Shown here: positions 1 through 9,341 of the stretch, piece after piece
Numbering within the stretch: the stretch's first letter is position 1
Layout of the letters: the number at the start of each line of letters is the position of its first letter
NCBI RefSeq assembly: GCF_003951315.1
Contig: NZ_QLJH01000008.1
Coordinates: 1 to 64,000, forward strand
Direction of reading: 5' to 3'
DNA length: 64,000 bases
Origin: Sphingomonas sp. S-NIH.Pt15_0812
Lineage (GTDB): Bacteria > Pseudomonadota > Alphaproteobacteria > Sphingomonadales > Sphingomonadaceae
Notes under the pieces: model-generated
Told to the model about the DNA's origin: nothing
The model's database searches: none
What the model saw: the letters and a program-made list of their open reading frames with translations, nothing else
Program-made: the position numbers and the translations under genes

Positions 1-2
1 GG

Positions 3-764
3 GCGGGACTGGGTTCGGGGCGCCAGCCCGCGCCCCGGCCGGATCGCACCGACGCTGACCGCGACGCGGATCGTCGGGCCGACGCCTGGCGGCGTGGCCC
101 GGAACGGGGGCCGGATCGCGCGCCGTCCCCCGGCGCGGGCTGGCGCCCCGAACCCAGTCCCGCCCCCATGCCCGGCCGGAACGATCGGGTCCCCGGCCGC
201 GACCGTACCCAGGCCGATCGTGACGCCGATCGCTCGGCCGATGCATGGCGGCGCGACGAACAGCGCCGCAGCTTCGAACGCGATCGCCGGGAGCGGGATC
301 GGCAATGGGGTCGTCAGCGTCAGGCGCGCGACGACTGGAACCGTAATCGTGCCTATGATCGCGGCTGGGGCGACAGCTGGAATGGCGGTTGGAATGATGA
401 CCGGGGCAGCGTAGCCACCTGGAACAGCGGTCGCGACAGCTATCGGCCCCGCACCTGGGATCGCGGATGGCGGAATGACCGGCGCTTCGACTTCGACGCA
501 TTCCGCCGCGACAATCGCCAGGCCTTCCACCTGCCGCGCTATTACGGCCCATCGGGCTGGACGCAGGGCTATCGGCGCTTCGGCCTGGGGTTCAGCCTTG
601 CGCCGCCGTTCCGGAGCCAGGGCTATTGGATCGCCGATCCCTCCGCCTATCGCCTGCCGGAGGCGTACGGCCCCTATCGCTGGGTGCGCTATTATGACGA
701 TGCGCTGCTGGTCGATCTGCGCACCGGCCTGATCGTCGACGCGGTCCACGGCCTGTTCTGGTGA
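3..764 (+). CDS. RcnB-like periplasmic protein (5' partial)
   Basis: The reading frame is open back to the first bases of the window, so the start codon and any signal peptide lie outside; the internal ATG at 168 is probably not the start. The visible part is very rich in Arg, Asp and Trp and contains a near-duplicate segment: DADRDADRRADAWRR around bases 48-95 and QADRDADRSADAWRR around 207-252. The C-terminal part (YYGPSGW, then YRWVRYYDDALLVDLRTG and a terminal GLFW) matches the RcnB domain, a family associated in E. coli with periplasmic nickel/cobalt homeostasis but expanded in sphingomonads with unknown roles. The stop codon is followed closely by the oxygenase gene. The family call is good; metal function is only inferred. 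Confidence 0.75.
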   Translation, partial: AGLGSGRQPAPRPDRTDADRDADRRADAWRRGPERGPDRAPSPGAGWRPEPSPAPMPGRNDRVPGRDRTQADRDADRSADAWRRDEQRRSFERDRRERDRQWGRQRQARDDWNRNRAYDRGWGDSWNGGWNDDRGSVATWNSGRDSYRPRTWDRGWRNDRRFDFDAFRRDNRQAFHLPRYYGPSGWTQGYRRFGLGFSLAPPFRSQGYWIADPSAYRLPEAYGPYRWVRYYDDALLVDLRTGLIVDAVHGLFW

Positions 765-862
765 TCGCCACCCGACCCGCGCCCGGCCGCGCGGTTCGGG
801 CACGGCTTTACCCCTTTTTGCTTCCTCTTGCCTTCCGCGCCGGGCGGCGCGAAAAGCCCGTC

Positions 863-1555
863 ATGGCGCTCTTTTCCAAATCGCGGCCTGCGACCAGGCC
901 ACCCGCCACGTCCCCGGCCCGCGCCCTGACCGGCCATAGCGTCGCCGCACGGCTCGACGCGAACCCGCAGGCCGAGCGCCTGCCGATCGACGATGCGCAA
1001 ATCTACCGCGTGCCCGACTTCCTCGATGCCGCGACCAGCGCTTCGCTGGTGGCGATGATCGACAGTCGCCGGCGCCCCTCGACCTTGCTGTCGGACCGCA
1101 ACGACCAGGGGTTCCGCACCTCGGAAAGCTGCGACATGGATCGTTGGTCGCCCGACGTGCGCCCGACCGACGAGGCGATCGCCGCGCTGCTCGGCATCGA
1201 TCCCGTCCATGGCGAGACGATGCAGGGCCAACGCTACGCCCCCGGTCAGCATTTCCGCGCGCATCACGATTATTTCCACGACACCGAAAGCTATTGGCCG
1301 CGCATGGTCGCGGAGGGTGGCCAGCGCACCTGGACCGCGATGATCTACCTCAACGATGTCGAGGACGGCGGCGCGACCTGGTTCCCGACCGCCGGCGTCC
1401 GCGTCGCCCCGAAGCGCGGCCTGCTGCTCGCCTGGAACAATATGAAACTCGACGGCTCCCCCAATGAGGCGACCATCCATGAGGGGATGCCCGTCGTCGA
1501 GGGCACCAAATATATCGTGACCAAGTGGTTTCGGGAGAATGCCTGGCTGCGCTGA
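863..1555 (+). CDS. prolyl 4-hydroxylase-like 2OG-Fe(II) oxygenase
   Basis: 230-residue protein of the P4Hc-type 2-oxoglutarate/Fe(II) dioxygenase family, which hydroxylates peptidyl proline or related side chains. The jelly-roll core shows the iron-binding HxD in AHHDYFHD, the distal His in EATIHEGMPV, and the 2OG-binding Lys in GTKYIVTKWF, all in the expected order. ATG 863 is chosen because the protein then begins MALFSKSR and the family homology starts soon after; a GTG at 761 that overlaps the previous stop would add 34 low-complexity residues. No signal peptide is visible, so a cytoplasmic location is likely. The substrate cannot be told from sequence. Confidence 0.85.
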   Translation: MALFSKSRPATRPPATSPARALTGHSVAARLDANPQAERLPIDDAQIYRVPDFLDAATSASLVAMIDSRRRPSTLLSDRNDQGFRTSESCDMDRWSPDVRPTDEAIAALLGIDPVHGETMQGQRYAPGQHFRAHHDYFHDTESYWPRMVAEGGQRTWTAMIYLNDVEDGGATWFPTAGVRVAPKRGLLLAWNNMKLDGSPNEATIHEGMPVVEGTKYIVTKWFRENAWLR

Positions 1556-1651
1556 CCGCGTCGGCGGGCATCACCCGTCGCCCTTTCCCTTGCCGTGCCC
1601 GCCCGCGTCGCTACGGATGCGAGGCATGTCCCCAACCGGTCTTCCGCTCGC

Positions 1652-3424
1652 GTGACGCTGTCTCCCGGCACTGTTCTCGGCATCACCCAGTCGATCGGCG
1701 GCCAGCCCTGGCGGTGGCGCGCTTTGTCCGCCGACGATCGCGATGGCGGGCTGGGCGGTGAGGCGCTGCTTCGCCAGCTCCTGCTCTCGCGCGGCTGCCC
1801 GCCCGATGCGATCGAGGCGCATGTCGCCCCCTCGATCCGCGGATTCATGCCCGACCCCTCGATCTTCCGCGACATGGACCGCGCCGCCGCACGCCTAGCG
1901 GATGCGGTCGGCGCGCGCGAGCCGATCGCCATCTTCGGCGACTATGACGTCGACGGCGCCACCTCGACCGCCTTGCTCGTCCGCCTGCTCCGGTCACTGG
2001 GTCACGACGCCCGCGCCTATATCCCGGATCGCCTGACCGAGGGCTATGGCCCCAGCGGACCCGCCCTGCGTCGACTGGCGGCGGAGGGCGCGTCGTTGAT
2101 CCTCACCGTCGATTGCGGCGCCCAGGCCTTCGAGGCCCTGGAGGATGCGCAGTCCGCCGGGATCGAGATCGTCGTCGTCGATCATCACAAATGCGCGGCG
2201 GCGCTGCCCGTCGCCCATGCGCTGGTCAATCCCAACCGCCTGGACGAGGCGGCGGAGGCGGCCGCGCACGGGCACCTTGCGGCCGTAGGCATGTGCTTCC
2301 TGCTCGGTGCGGCGCTGGTCCGGGAACTGCGTTGTCGAGGCTATTTCGCCGATCGCGCCGAGCCCCGACTGATCGACCTGCTCGATCTGGTCGCGCTTGG
2401 CACCGTGGCGGATGTCGCCCAGCTTCGCGGGCTCAACCGTGCCTTTGTCGCGCAAGGGCTGAAGGTCCTGGCACGACGCGCCAATATCGGTCTTTCCGCC
2501 CTGATCGAGGCGTCGCGTCTGACCCGCGCGCCGACCGCCACCGATCTCGGTTTCGCGCTCGGCCCCCGCATCAATGCCGGCGGCCGGGTCGGCCGATCGG
2601 ATCTTGGCGTGCGCCTGCTCACTACCGAAGACCCCGATGAGGCGCGACAGCTGTCGGAACAGCTCAACCATTTCAACGAGGAGCGCCGCGCGATCGAAGC
2701 CGCCGTGCAGGCGGAGGCCGATCTGCTGATCGACGAACGGGCGAATGTCGTGACCGTCTGGGGCCAAGGCTGGCATCCCGGCGTGATCGGCATCGTCGCC
2801 GGACGGCTCAAGGAGCGGCTCGGTCGCCCGGTGGTCGTGGTGGCGGTGGACGAGCATGGTACCGGCAAGGGGTCGGCCCGCTCGATCACTGGCGTCGACT
2901 TGGGCGCGGCGATCATGGCGGCGCGCGAGCACGGCCTGCTGGTGGCGGGCGGTGGCCACGCCATGGCGGCCGGCCTGACGATCACGGCCGCGCGTCTGCC
3001 GGAGCTGGTCACCTTTCTCGACGAACGGCTCAAGGTTGCGGTCGAGCGGGCTCGCGAGGATCGCGCGCTGCTGATCGACGCCGTGGTTGCGCCCGGGGGC
3101 GTCACCCCCGCCCTGATCGAATCGCTGGATGCCGGTGGACCTTATGGCGCGGGTTGGCCCTCGCCCCGCATCGTCGCGGGCCCGTTCCGCCTGATCCGCG
3201 TCGACGTCGTGGGCAACGGTCATATCCGCGCCATCGCAGCCGGCGAGGATGGTCGCAGCCTGAAGGCCATGGCCTTCCGCGCGGCCGACACCCCGCTGGG
3301 CCAGGCGCTGCTTGCCATGCCCAAGCACCGCCGCCTCTGGCTCGCCGGCCGCGCGCGTCTCGACGATTGGGGGGCGAAGCCTGCCGCCGAACTTCATCTC
3401 GATGATGCCGCATATGCCGATTGA
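1652..3424 (+). CDS. recJ: single-stranded-DNA-specific exonuclease RecJ
   Basis: 590-residue RecJ, the 5'-3' single-strand DNA exonuclease of the RecF recombination pathway and of mismatch and base-excision repair. DHH phosphoesterase motifs are all visible in order: FGDYDVDGATS (motif I), LTVDCGA (II), VVDHHKCA (III, the DHH itself) and LGTVADVA (IV), followed by the DHHA1 motif GGGHAMAAG and a C-terminal OB-like domain. The frame stays open to a GTG at 1595, but GTG 1652 gives the usual N-terminus running into GITQSIGGQPWRWR, so I prefer it. Length fits the family. It is the last chromosomal gene before tRNA-Glu. Confidence 0.93.
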   Translation: MTLSPGTVLGITQSIGGQPWRWRALSADDRDGGLGGEALLRQLLLSRGCPPDAIEAHVAPSIRGFMPDPSIFRDMDRAAARLADAVGAREPIAIFGDYDVDGATSTALLVRLLRSLGHDARAYIPDRLTEGYGPSGPALRRLAAEGASLILTVDCGAQAFEALEDAQSAGIEIVVVDHHKCAAALPVAHALVNPNRLDEAAEAAAHGHLAAVGMCFLLGAALVRELRCRGYFADRAEPRLIDLLDLVALGTVADVAQLRGLNRAFVAQGLKVLARRANIGLSALIEASRLTRAPTATDLGFALGPRINAGGRVGRSDLGVRLLTTEDPDEARQLSEQLNHFNEERRAIEAAVQAEADLLIDERANVVTVWGQGWHPGVIGIVAGRLKERLGRPVVVVAVDEHGTGKGSARSITGVDLGAAIMAAREHGLLVAGGGHAMAAGLTITAARLPELVTFLDERLKVAVERAREDRALLIDAVVAPGGVTPALIESLDAGGPYGAGWPSPRIVAGPFRLIRVDVVGNGHIRAIAAGEDGRSLKAMAFRAADTPLGQALLAMPKHRRLWLAGRARLDDWGAKPAAELHLDDAAYAD

Positions 3425-3466
3425 CGAACCCAAAACTCTCCTCTAACGACCCGCTCACGCCTTCAC

Positions 3467-3541
3467 GGCCCCTTCGTCTAGCGGTTAGGACGCGGCCCTT
3501 TCACGGCTGAAACACGGGTTCGATTCCCGTAGGGGTCACCA
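3467..3541 (+). tRNA. tRNA-Glu (anticodon TTC)
   Basis: Cloverleaf readable by eye: acceptor arm GGCCCCT pairs with AGGGGTC, D loop CTAGCGGTTAGGA, anticodon stem-loop with CCTTTCACG carrying TTC, T arm CGGGTTCGATTCCCG, and an encoded CCA end. It closely follows the tRNA-Glu pattern of other bacteria. The integrase gene starts 85 bp beyond it in the same orientation, so this tRNA is the likely attachment site of the island that follows; the tRNA itself is intact. Confidence 0.97.
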
Positions 3542-3542
3542 T

Positions 3543-3560
3543 CTGCGCTCAAGAGCGCAG
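3543..3560 (+). terminator. hairpin just after tRNA-Glu
   Basis: CTGCGCTC-AA-GAGCGCAG is a perfect 8-bp stem two bases after the CCA end. No T-tract follows, so it may be an RNA-processing or weak termination structure, or part of the integrase attachment site. Confidence 0.4.
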
Positions 3561-3625
3561 AATTGCGCGATTAAGCCATTCTTTGCCGCTCGCTGGTACA
3601 GCGCACAGGTACAGCGAGCACTAAA

Positions 3626-5422
3626 ATGGCCCTCATGGCGACACCCTGGAAACACCCTTCGACCGGCGTTTATTACCTGCGCCGACAGATCCCCGAGAAG
3701 CTGCGCCCCGCATTCGACGGCAAGGCGCTGTGGAAGGTATCGCTGGGCACCAAGAATGGCAGCGAGGCCACGGTGCTCTTCCTTCAGGCTAACGCCGCAC
3801 TCGAACAGCGGTTTGAAGAGGCGCGAGCCCGGCTGAAGGCAACGGGCAGCCCCTGCCCTTCCGCACGCGATCGTGCCGACGAACTGGTCGCGGCCTATTT
3901 TCAGGGCCCCGAGTTCAAAGCTGGCGGACTGGATGGTGACGAGCGACTGCTCCTGGCTAGGCTGGAGCTCGATCGGGGGTTGTGGAACGCGACCCCGACC
4001 GGATGCAGTTCCCCTGCCCCACTGCCTGATCAGCAATGGTGGGAAATGGCGAATAACGCCGCACTGTTCCGCGATCATCCCGGACGCAAGCCGACTCTAG
4101 GCCATGCACCCGGCACGATCTGGCGCTGGGGCGACGAAAGCTTTCGGCTCGATGCCAGAAACCAGCAGATCGGCCGTCTCATCAACCAGATTGCCCGTCA
4201 CAATGAGACGCCCCCAACTGATCTCCCCGAGGGCATTGAGGCCGCAATTAAGACCTATCTCGACGCGGTTCCCGTCGAAGCGCCTAAAGCCCGCAAGCGT
4301 CGCCCGACCTCGGGCCGCCTACGCCCCGACCTACGCCTGATGGAATTGTTCGCAGACTGGCAGGGGGTGATGCAGCCCTCCCTGCAGAGCGCACACGAAT
4401 ATGAGGGTGCCGTGCGCGATTTCATCGACTTCATCGGCGACATTCCCGTCGAGGAGGTCGTCAACAACGATCTCCTCGATTATCGCGACGAGGCGGCCCA
4501 TCTGCCTGCCTCCATGCCGCGCGCCGATCGCGGGCTGAGCTTCACCGAGCGCCTCGATCGCCATCGGCATTCCGATACGCCCCGGATCAGCCCCGCGACG
4601 CTCAAAAAGCGGGTGGGTGCGATCCAGGCACTGCTGAGCTTCGCCAAAAAGCAGAAGTGGATCAGCCGCAACGAGGGCCGCGATGTGCCGATCCTCGGCT
4701 ATTCTAAGTCCGGCGCCGCCCCTCGCCTGACCTTTCAGGAAGAGGAACTGCAACGGCTGTTCGCAAGCCCACTGTTCACCGCCCCCGCAACGTGGAAGCG
4801 TGATCGCCTGGTTACTGACATGACGCTGTACTGGCTATTTCTGCTCGGCCTGACGACCGGTGCGCGGCTGGAGGAAGTCGGCCAGGCCATGGTCGCCGAT
4901 GTGAAGACCGACAGCACCATCACCTATATCGACATCGACGACTATGCGACCGACCCCAGCGACGACGGCAAATCGATCAAGACGGCCACGTCCCGCCGCC
5001 TCGTACCTGTCCATGCCAAGCTGATCGAACTGGGCTTTCGTAAATATCTCGAGGCGGTAAAGAAGGCCGGACACACCCGCCTGTTTCCCGATCTCGTTCC
5101 GAACGGCTTCGGTAAGCGGACGAAGGAAGCCTCGCGCAGCGCCAACCGCTTCATTGATCGATACGTATCCACCGACGCCCGATTGGTCTTCCACAGTTTC
5201 CGCCATGGCTTCAAGGATTTCGCTCTGGAAGCCGGCGTGCTTGAACGGATCGTCGACCAGATTTGCGGTCACGCCGCCACCACAGTTGGGGGAAAGTACG
5301 GTCAAGGCGTTCGCTTGGCGATCCTGAATCGCGAACTTCATAAGGTTGATTGGTCGTTTCTCGATTGGGCTGCATTGGTTCCGGCAAGCGCCGACATAGA
5401 CTGGGACACGCTGTTCGAATAA
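3626..5422 (+). CDS. tyrosine recombinase / island integrase
   Basis: 598-residue phage-type integrase that would catalyse site-specific integration and excision at the adjacent tRNA-Glu. The N-terminus (MATPWKHPSTGVYYLRRQIP) is the DUF6538-type arm-binding region typical of proteobacterial island integrases; a SAM-like core-binding region spans roughly residues 230-345. Catalytic residues are visible: Arg in TTGARLEE (about 413), HxxR in FHSFRHGF (about 521), His in CGHAATT and the nucleophile Tyr in GGKYGQG (about 556). It is intact. The gene lies immediately downstream of the tRNA and reads away from it, the standard arrangement of an integrative element. ATG 3635 is an alternative start. 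Confidence 0.93.
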   Translation: MALMATPWKHPSTGVYYLRRQIPEKLRPAFDGKALWKVSLGTKNGSEATVLFLQANAALEQRFEEARARLKATGSPCPSARDRADELVAAYFQGPEFKAGGLDGDERLLLARLELDRGLWNATPTGCSSPAPLPDQQWWEMANNAALFRDHPGRKPTLGHAPGTIWRWGDESFRLDARNQQIGRLINQIARHNETPPTDLPEGIEAAIKTYLDAVPVEAPKARKRRPTSGRLRPDLRLMELFADWQGVMQPSLQSAHEYEGAVRDFIDFIGDIPVEEVVNNDLLDYRDEAAHLPASMPRADRGLSFTERLDRHRHSDTPRISPATLKKRVGAIQALLSFAKKQKWISRNEGRDVPILGYSKSGAAPRLTFQEEELQRLFASPLFTAPATWKRDRLVTDMTLYWLFLLGLTTGARLEEVGQAMVADVKTDSTITYIDIDDYATDPSDDGKSIKTATSRRLVPVHAKLIELGFRKYLEAVKKAGHTRLFPDLVPNGFGKRTKEASRSANRFIDRYVSTDARLVFHSFRHGFKDFALEAGVLERIVDQICGHAATTVGGKYGQGVRLAILNRELHKVDWSFLDWAALVPASADIDWDTLFE

Positions 5423-5616
5423 ATTTTCGTCGCCTGAGCCGCTTCAAGCTGACAGTTCTCGACCAACTATTGCCGTTTGGATGCTTCCCCGGCAAGGTCC
5501 GCTCATGCCGGAACCGGTCATTCGCGAGTTCGGCTGCTGCCGGGCAGCGACCGCCCCACTAGCTGCCGTTGCCGGTGCCTCGCTACTATCCCGATAGCCG
5601 ACATACGGAGCGAGCG

Positions 5617-6024
5617 ATGTCGGTCGAAGCCATTCTTGCATGTCTTGGCGCGATCGGTGGTCATGATCGCGCGACATGGAAGCTGAGCGTCGTGCAGGCG
5701 CGCGAGATCGTGGCCGAACTGGCAGCGGCCAATCCGCATCTGGAGAACCGGCCTCAATTCCAGTCGACGACGGCGGACGAGGACGGGACCGACCTCGCGA
5801 TCCTGGCCACGCTCGAAGGCGGCTGGCCTCAATTTATCGAGCGCGACAAACAGACCGTCGGCTATCTGAAATGCGCGATGCTTCATCCCGACTTCGGCAA
5901 TGAGCGAGACATGACCCGGAAGCAAGTTGAGCGCCAGATGCTCGTCAACGAATACACCTTCCCGTTGACAATGGACGGTGACTTCAATCGCAATGCCCTC
6001 ATGGCGCGGGAATCCGAGACCTAG
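5617..6024 (+). CDS. hypothetical protein, 135 aa
   Basis: Not recognised. A 135-residue soluble, acidic protein beginning MSVEAILACLGAIGG, with GAGCGA 6 bases before the ATG at 5617; the frame is open upstream to 5569 but without a better ribosome site. Middle-section residues (LAILATLEGGWPQFIERDKQTVGY and a following methionine- and acid-rich stretch) have coding-like composition. No motif, signal peptide or membrane segment is seen. It stands alone between the integrase and the SIR2 region. Confidence 0.55.
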   Translation: MSVEAILACLGAIGGHDRATWKLSVVQAREIVAELAAANPHLENRPQFQSTTADEDGTDLAILATLEGGWPQFIERDKQTVGYLKCAMLHPDFGNERDMTRKQVERQMLVNEYTFPLTMDGDFNRNALMARESET

Positions 6025-6063
6025 GACTATCGGTGAGCGTCCGCTGCGCAGTGCTTTTTATCG

Positions 6064-6642
6064 TCAAATGCCCGGCAGAGCCTTCTCTGGGCTGTCGACG
6101 AGGAAGGCCGGAAAACCGTAATTCAACAGTTCCGGCCGTGAGAACATGAAGGCGTCATTGCCGTAAAAATACAGATTCAAGATCAACAGACCACAGATTC
6201 CATCGAACACCGTCCGTTGTGACGCCTTATCTCGACTTTGCAGCCTATTGTGTTTCACCGCATTGTAATTTTCCCACCAGCCAGGTTTTGTTCGAGGTAC
6301 TTTTCCCTAGCTTTCCCAAGGCTTGAACGCCAACCCATATTGATCGACATCAATCTCGACCGTGTGAAGATCAGGGTATTGCCCCATGATGATGTTGCAG
6401 CAGTCACGCATGTTCTGCGGAGTGCTCCCGGGCGATATCTTGTTGCATAATGCCTTTGCCGTGACATCCACTTCGCTCCCTATGAGCAAAAGCAGGCCTG
6501 CATATCGATCTGAAAAAGCATCGTAATTGCTGGGATGCGGCTCTACGAAGGATGTCGTCTTGGCGAGGTCTCGCTCCAATGTAAGAAAATAATGCCAAGA
6601 AGGCATATCATGGCTGTGGGCCATATCTACCAAAACCTCCAC
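6064..6642 (-). pseudogene. HEPN-like protein gene interrupted by an amber codon
   Basis: Two open segments (6642-6310 and 6306-6064) are in the same frame and separated only by one TAG at 6309-6307, giving a 192-residue product if read through. The first part has HSHDMPSWHYFLTLERDL and VTAKALC; the second has WWENYNAVKHNR followed by a helical segment and FMFSRPELL. The W-x3-Y-N-x-VKH-x-R pattern is typical of HEPN-type alpha-helical proteins of defence and toxin loci, some of which are RNases. The gene starts 38 bases after the end of the SIR2 gene on the same strand, so the two probably formed an operon. The TAG is one C-to-T change from CAG. The HEPN assignment is by motif only. Confidence 0.6.
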
Positions 6643-6679
6643 ATAGGCTCTACGCGAATGGAAACGCAGGCTGATTTGA

Positions 6680-8188
6680 TCAGTCGCCCGGACGCAGCAA
6701 CTGCTTGGGGAACTGCGCCATCAGCTGGTCGCGGATGGCATGGAATCCCCCACCGAGCCCGGACGGCGTATATAGGGGCCGATTGACTGGGGACTCCGAT
6801 GCGAGAGAGCCCGGCCAAGCGACTTCGATCATCTGCTTCGTCGTGTCTCGCAGATTATCGGGCAGCTTTTCCCACCCTCGAAACCAAAAGCGCGCGAGAT
6901 CGCGAAAGCTTGAGGTGATCGCTTCGCCACGATCACGCAGGATCATGACCGCTATTGCCGCTGCAACGGGCATCGTTTCATCGGGCATTGCGGGGCAGAT
7001 GACCTTCGCAAACGGATCGAAACCCTGACGAGGCGGCTGCTGGTTGTAATGCGCAAGAAGTGTGGCGGTCGCTTGGGCGGCATGACCGGTAGGGAGATAC
7101 AGATTGAAGAGGGCGCCATTCAAGCTGCGCATTTCCTGCTCCTCATGTGGTCGAGCCAATTCCACCAAATTTCCGAACGCGCGTGCAACGCGCTCATGGA
7201 GATATTCCGGGACGACCGTTGCGTCGAGCGTGCCTCGAAAGGCATTCAACGCAGACGCAAAGGAACCGCTCGCGATGGATGCTTCCAGTGCATCGAACTC
7301 ATAGTCGGTCAGCATACGTGGGTTGATCGGGGCATCAGCTACAAGGTTTTGCAGACCTGCCTCAGCTTGAAGCTTTCGGGTCGCGTTGCAGATCGCGACG
7401 AGACATCGCTCGAAAGCCGCCGCGCTATCTGCGGCATCTGGATAGAGGTCGCGCGGCACGACAAGCTTAATTCCAAACGCATTGGCGGTATCTGCGAGCT
7501 CGGGATTGGCATCGAATGCCAGCAGGTAGGATTGCGGCAGTTCGCCGCCAAAGGCCTTACGGACCGCGTTCAGCAACTTGACGATATTCTCGTCGCGCAA
7601 GCTGTAGCCGATGAAGAGCAGCCGCTTGCCTAGCAGATCGGCGCGCAGCCGGATGTCGAGCGGGTGATCGGTCACGGCCATCCGGCTTCGGTAGGATTGA
7701 TCGCCGAACACGAGCGATTCGGGCACATCGAGATCGCCGTGAAATTTGATGAGCAATGGCTCACCCGGGATAGCGGCGCTTAAATCATCGATCGTGACGA
7801 CTTTACGATATCGCCGTCCAAATTTCTCGGCCGTCAACTCGAAGATGTTGTCCTGGTTGGTTGTATAAACGATGCCCGGCCCGAGGCTGAGCAAGAGGCG
7901 ATGCCCTGATGCCTTTTGCTCGTCGAGGGCTTCGACAAGAAGACGCTCGCGGAGAAACGCGATAAACGCGTCAGCGCCACGCCGCTCGGCATACAGATCG
8001 GACACAGTGGCCAGCGGCGTTTCTGGTGGCTCACCGATTTCGGACGCGAAGGCTTGTGCAAGCTCGGCGCCTGCTAGACCGAGATGTCGACGCGAAACGC
8101 CGGCACCAATGAATGGCACCAACTTATATCCTGCCAGCAGCGTCGCGATGTCTGTGACGATTGAAGGTTCTTGCTCGCCTGCTCTCAT
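6680..8188 (-). CDS. SIR2-domain protein (candidate defence NADase)
   Basis: 502-residue protein with an N-terminal SIR2-like Rossmann domain: VPFIGAGVSRR (residues 24-34), TTNQDNIFE with candidate catalytic Asn111 and Asp113, and KFHGDLD with candidate catalytic His150, then a GYSLRDENI motif near 195. Bacterial proteins of this type (as in Thoeris, DSR, Avs5 and SIR2-pAgo systems) deplete NAD during phage infection. The C-terminal 300 residues are unrecognised and helical, without a known partner domain, and might sense the trigger. ATG 8188 has GAGGA just upstream. It is followed by the broken HEPN-like gene. Defence role is inferred from domain and context. Confidence 0.8.
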   Translation of the reverse strand: MRAGEQEPSIVTDIATLLAGYKLVPFIGAGVSRRHLGLAGAELAQAFASEIGEPPETPLATVSDLYAERRGADAFIAFLRERLLVEALDEQKASGHRLLLSLGPGIVYTTNQDNIFELTAEKFGRRYRKVVTIDDLSAAIPGEPLLIKFHGDLDVPESLVFGDQSYRSRMAVTDHPLDIRLRADLLGKRLLFIGYSLRDENIVKLLNAVRKAFGGELPQSYLLAFDANPELADTANAFGIKLVVPRDLYPDAADSAAAFERCLVAICNATRKLQAEAGLQNLVADAPINPRMLTDYEFDALEASIASGSFASALNAFRGTLDATVVPEYLHERVARAFGNLVELARPHEEQEMRSLNGALFNLYLPTGHAAQATATLLAHYNQQPPRQGFDPFAKVICPAMPDETMPVAAAIAVMILRDRGEAITSSFRDLARFWFRGWEKLPDNLRDTTKQMIEVAWPGSLASESPVNRPLYTPSGLGGGFHAIRDQLMAQFPKQLLRPGD

Positions 8189-8288
8189 TCCTCAACCTTC
8201 CGATCGCCGCCTTGCGGTTTCGAACCGCGAGCTGCCGCTTGTTCAAATTAGGTATCGATCACTGAGTTCCCAGCTTCGTGTAGCGCGC

Positions 8289-9341
8289 ATGGAAATACTG
8301 AAACCAGGAATTGAGGAAGGCCGCGGATCAGTCACCCTGATGGCGTTCGTCGCGGAGCCGCCGCCGCTGCGGCGCGACTGGCTGGCTGAGCTTCTGGACG
8401 GGCTCGGCAACGTGCCGGCCGACGTGGATTGGCTCCTCTTGGCGCTGACGGCCACCGAACCCAAGAAGCAGTTCGAGACCGATCCGCTCGCTGACGCGCT
8501 GTCCAAATACGTGGCATCGCTCGCGCCTTCCTTACTCGCGGCCCTGCTGGAGGGGATCAGCAAGCTGTTGAACCGGAAGCTCGTGGTCGAGCAGCGCCAC
8601 TGCGAGATCTCCATGCGGTACAGCTGGCTTGGGCAGGTCGCCGGTCAGATTGTTGTCAAAATTATCTAGGGCCGCAATCCGGAGACGCTCAAGAAGCCGG
8701 CACTGTCAGTGCCGCGTAAACTTCCAATCGCTGAGGACTATGGCCGCGGCCTGTTCGAAGAAGTCCGCAAGGATCTGCCGGAACTGGACCAAGCGTGGCC
8801 CGAGCTTAACCGCGCGTTGTTCTGGTACTGCGTCGCCGAGGAGCGTTCGCGGAAGCGTAAAAGCGGCGGGCGTATGACCGATTACTGGCTCGTGTCGATT
8901 TTTGGTACCTATTGGGCATTCGGCGGACCGAATTTCGACTACGTGGCCGAGCAGATCACCGCACGGCCGCCCAAAGACGACAAACTGACGGCCCTCACGC
9001 TCGCCGTCGCGCTGTATTACCAGAATGGGCGGCTCCGTGCTTGACGGGATCGTCTCAAGGAGGCCGCGACGATCGAGCCAGAGGTTGAGGCGGAACTCGC
9101 GAAGCTGCTTAACCCACCCAAGGGCGCCGGCGCCGAATTCAAGCGGCAGCAGGCAGCATGGAAGCGCGAATCCGACCGTCGGGTCGCGAAAGAGGCGAAA
9201 GCGATCCTCGCGGGTCTCATCGCCACCGTCCGGAACTTCGGCCGACCGGGCTTGGTGTCGCAAGATCAAGCCTATCTCCACAACCAGATGCGGAACAGCG
9301 ACGGTCAGCATAACCGCTGGACCGACGGGAAAGGGCCTTGA
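8289..9341 (+). pseudogene. unknown 350-codon gene with two in-frame stops
   Basis: Three consecutive open segments lie in one frame: 8289-8666, 8670-9041 and 9045-9338, separated only by TAG at 8667-8669 and TGA at 9042-9044, and closed by TGA 9339-9341. All three translate to plausible protein: first a Leu-rich segment (APSLLAALLEGISKLLNRK), then EDYGRGLFEEVRKDLPELDQAW and WLVSIFGTYWAFGG, then a charged helical segment (EVEAELAKLLNPPKG, VAKEAKAILAG). The first stop is one C-to-T change from CAG and the second from CGA. No family is recognised. An alternative is three small genes, but the middle and last segments lack convincing starts. The start at 8289 has no clear ribosome site. Confidence 0.55.

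Noticed and set aside
1994..3433. Long frame antisense to recJ (479 codons)
   Set aside because: Low-complexity Arg/Gly/Ala composition and no motif; recJ motifs on the other strand are complete.
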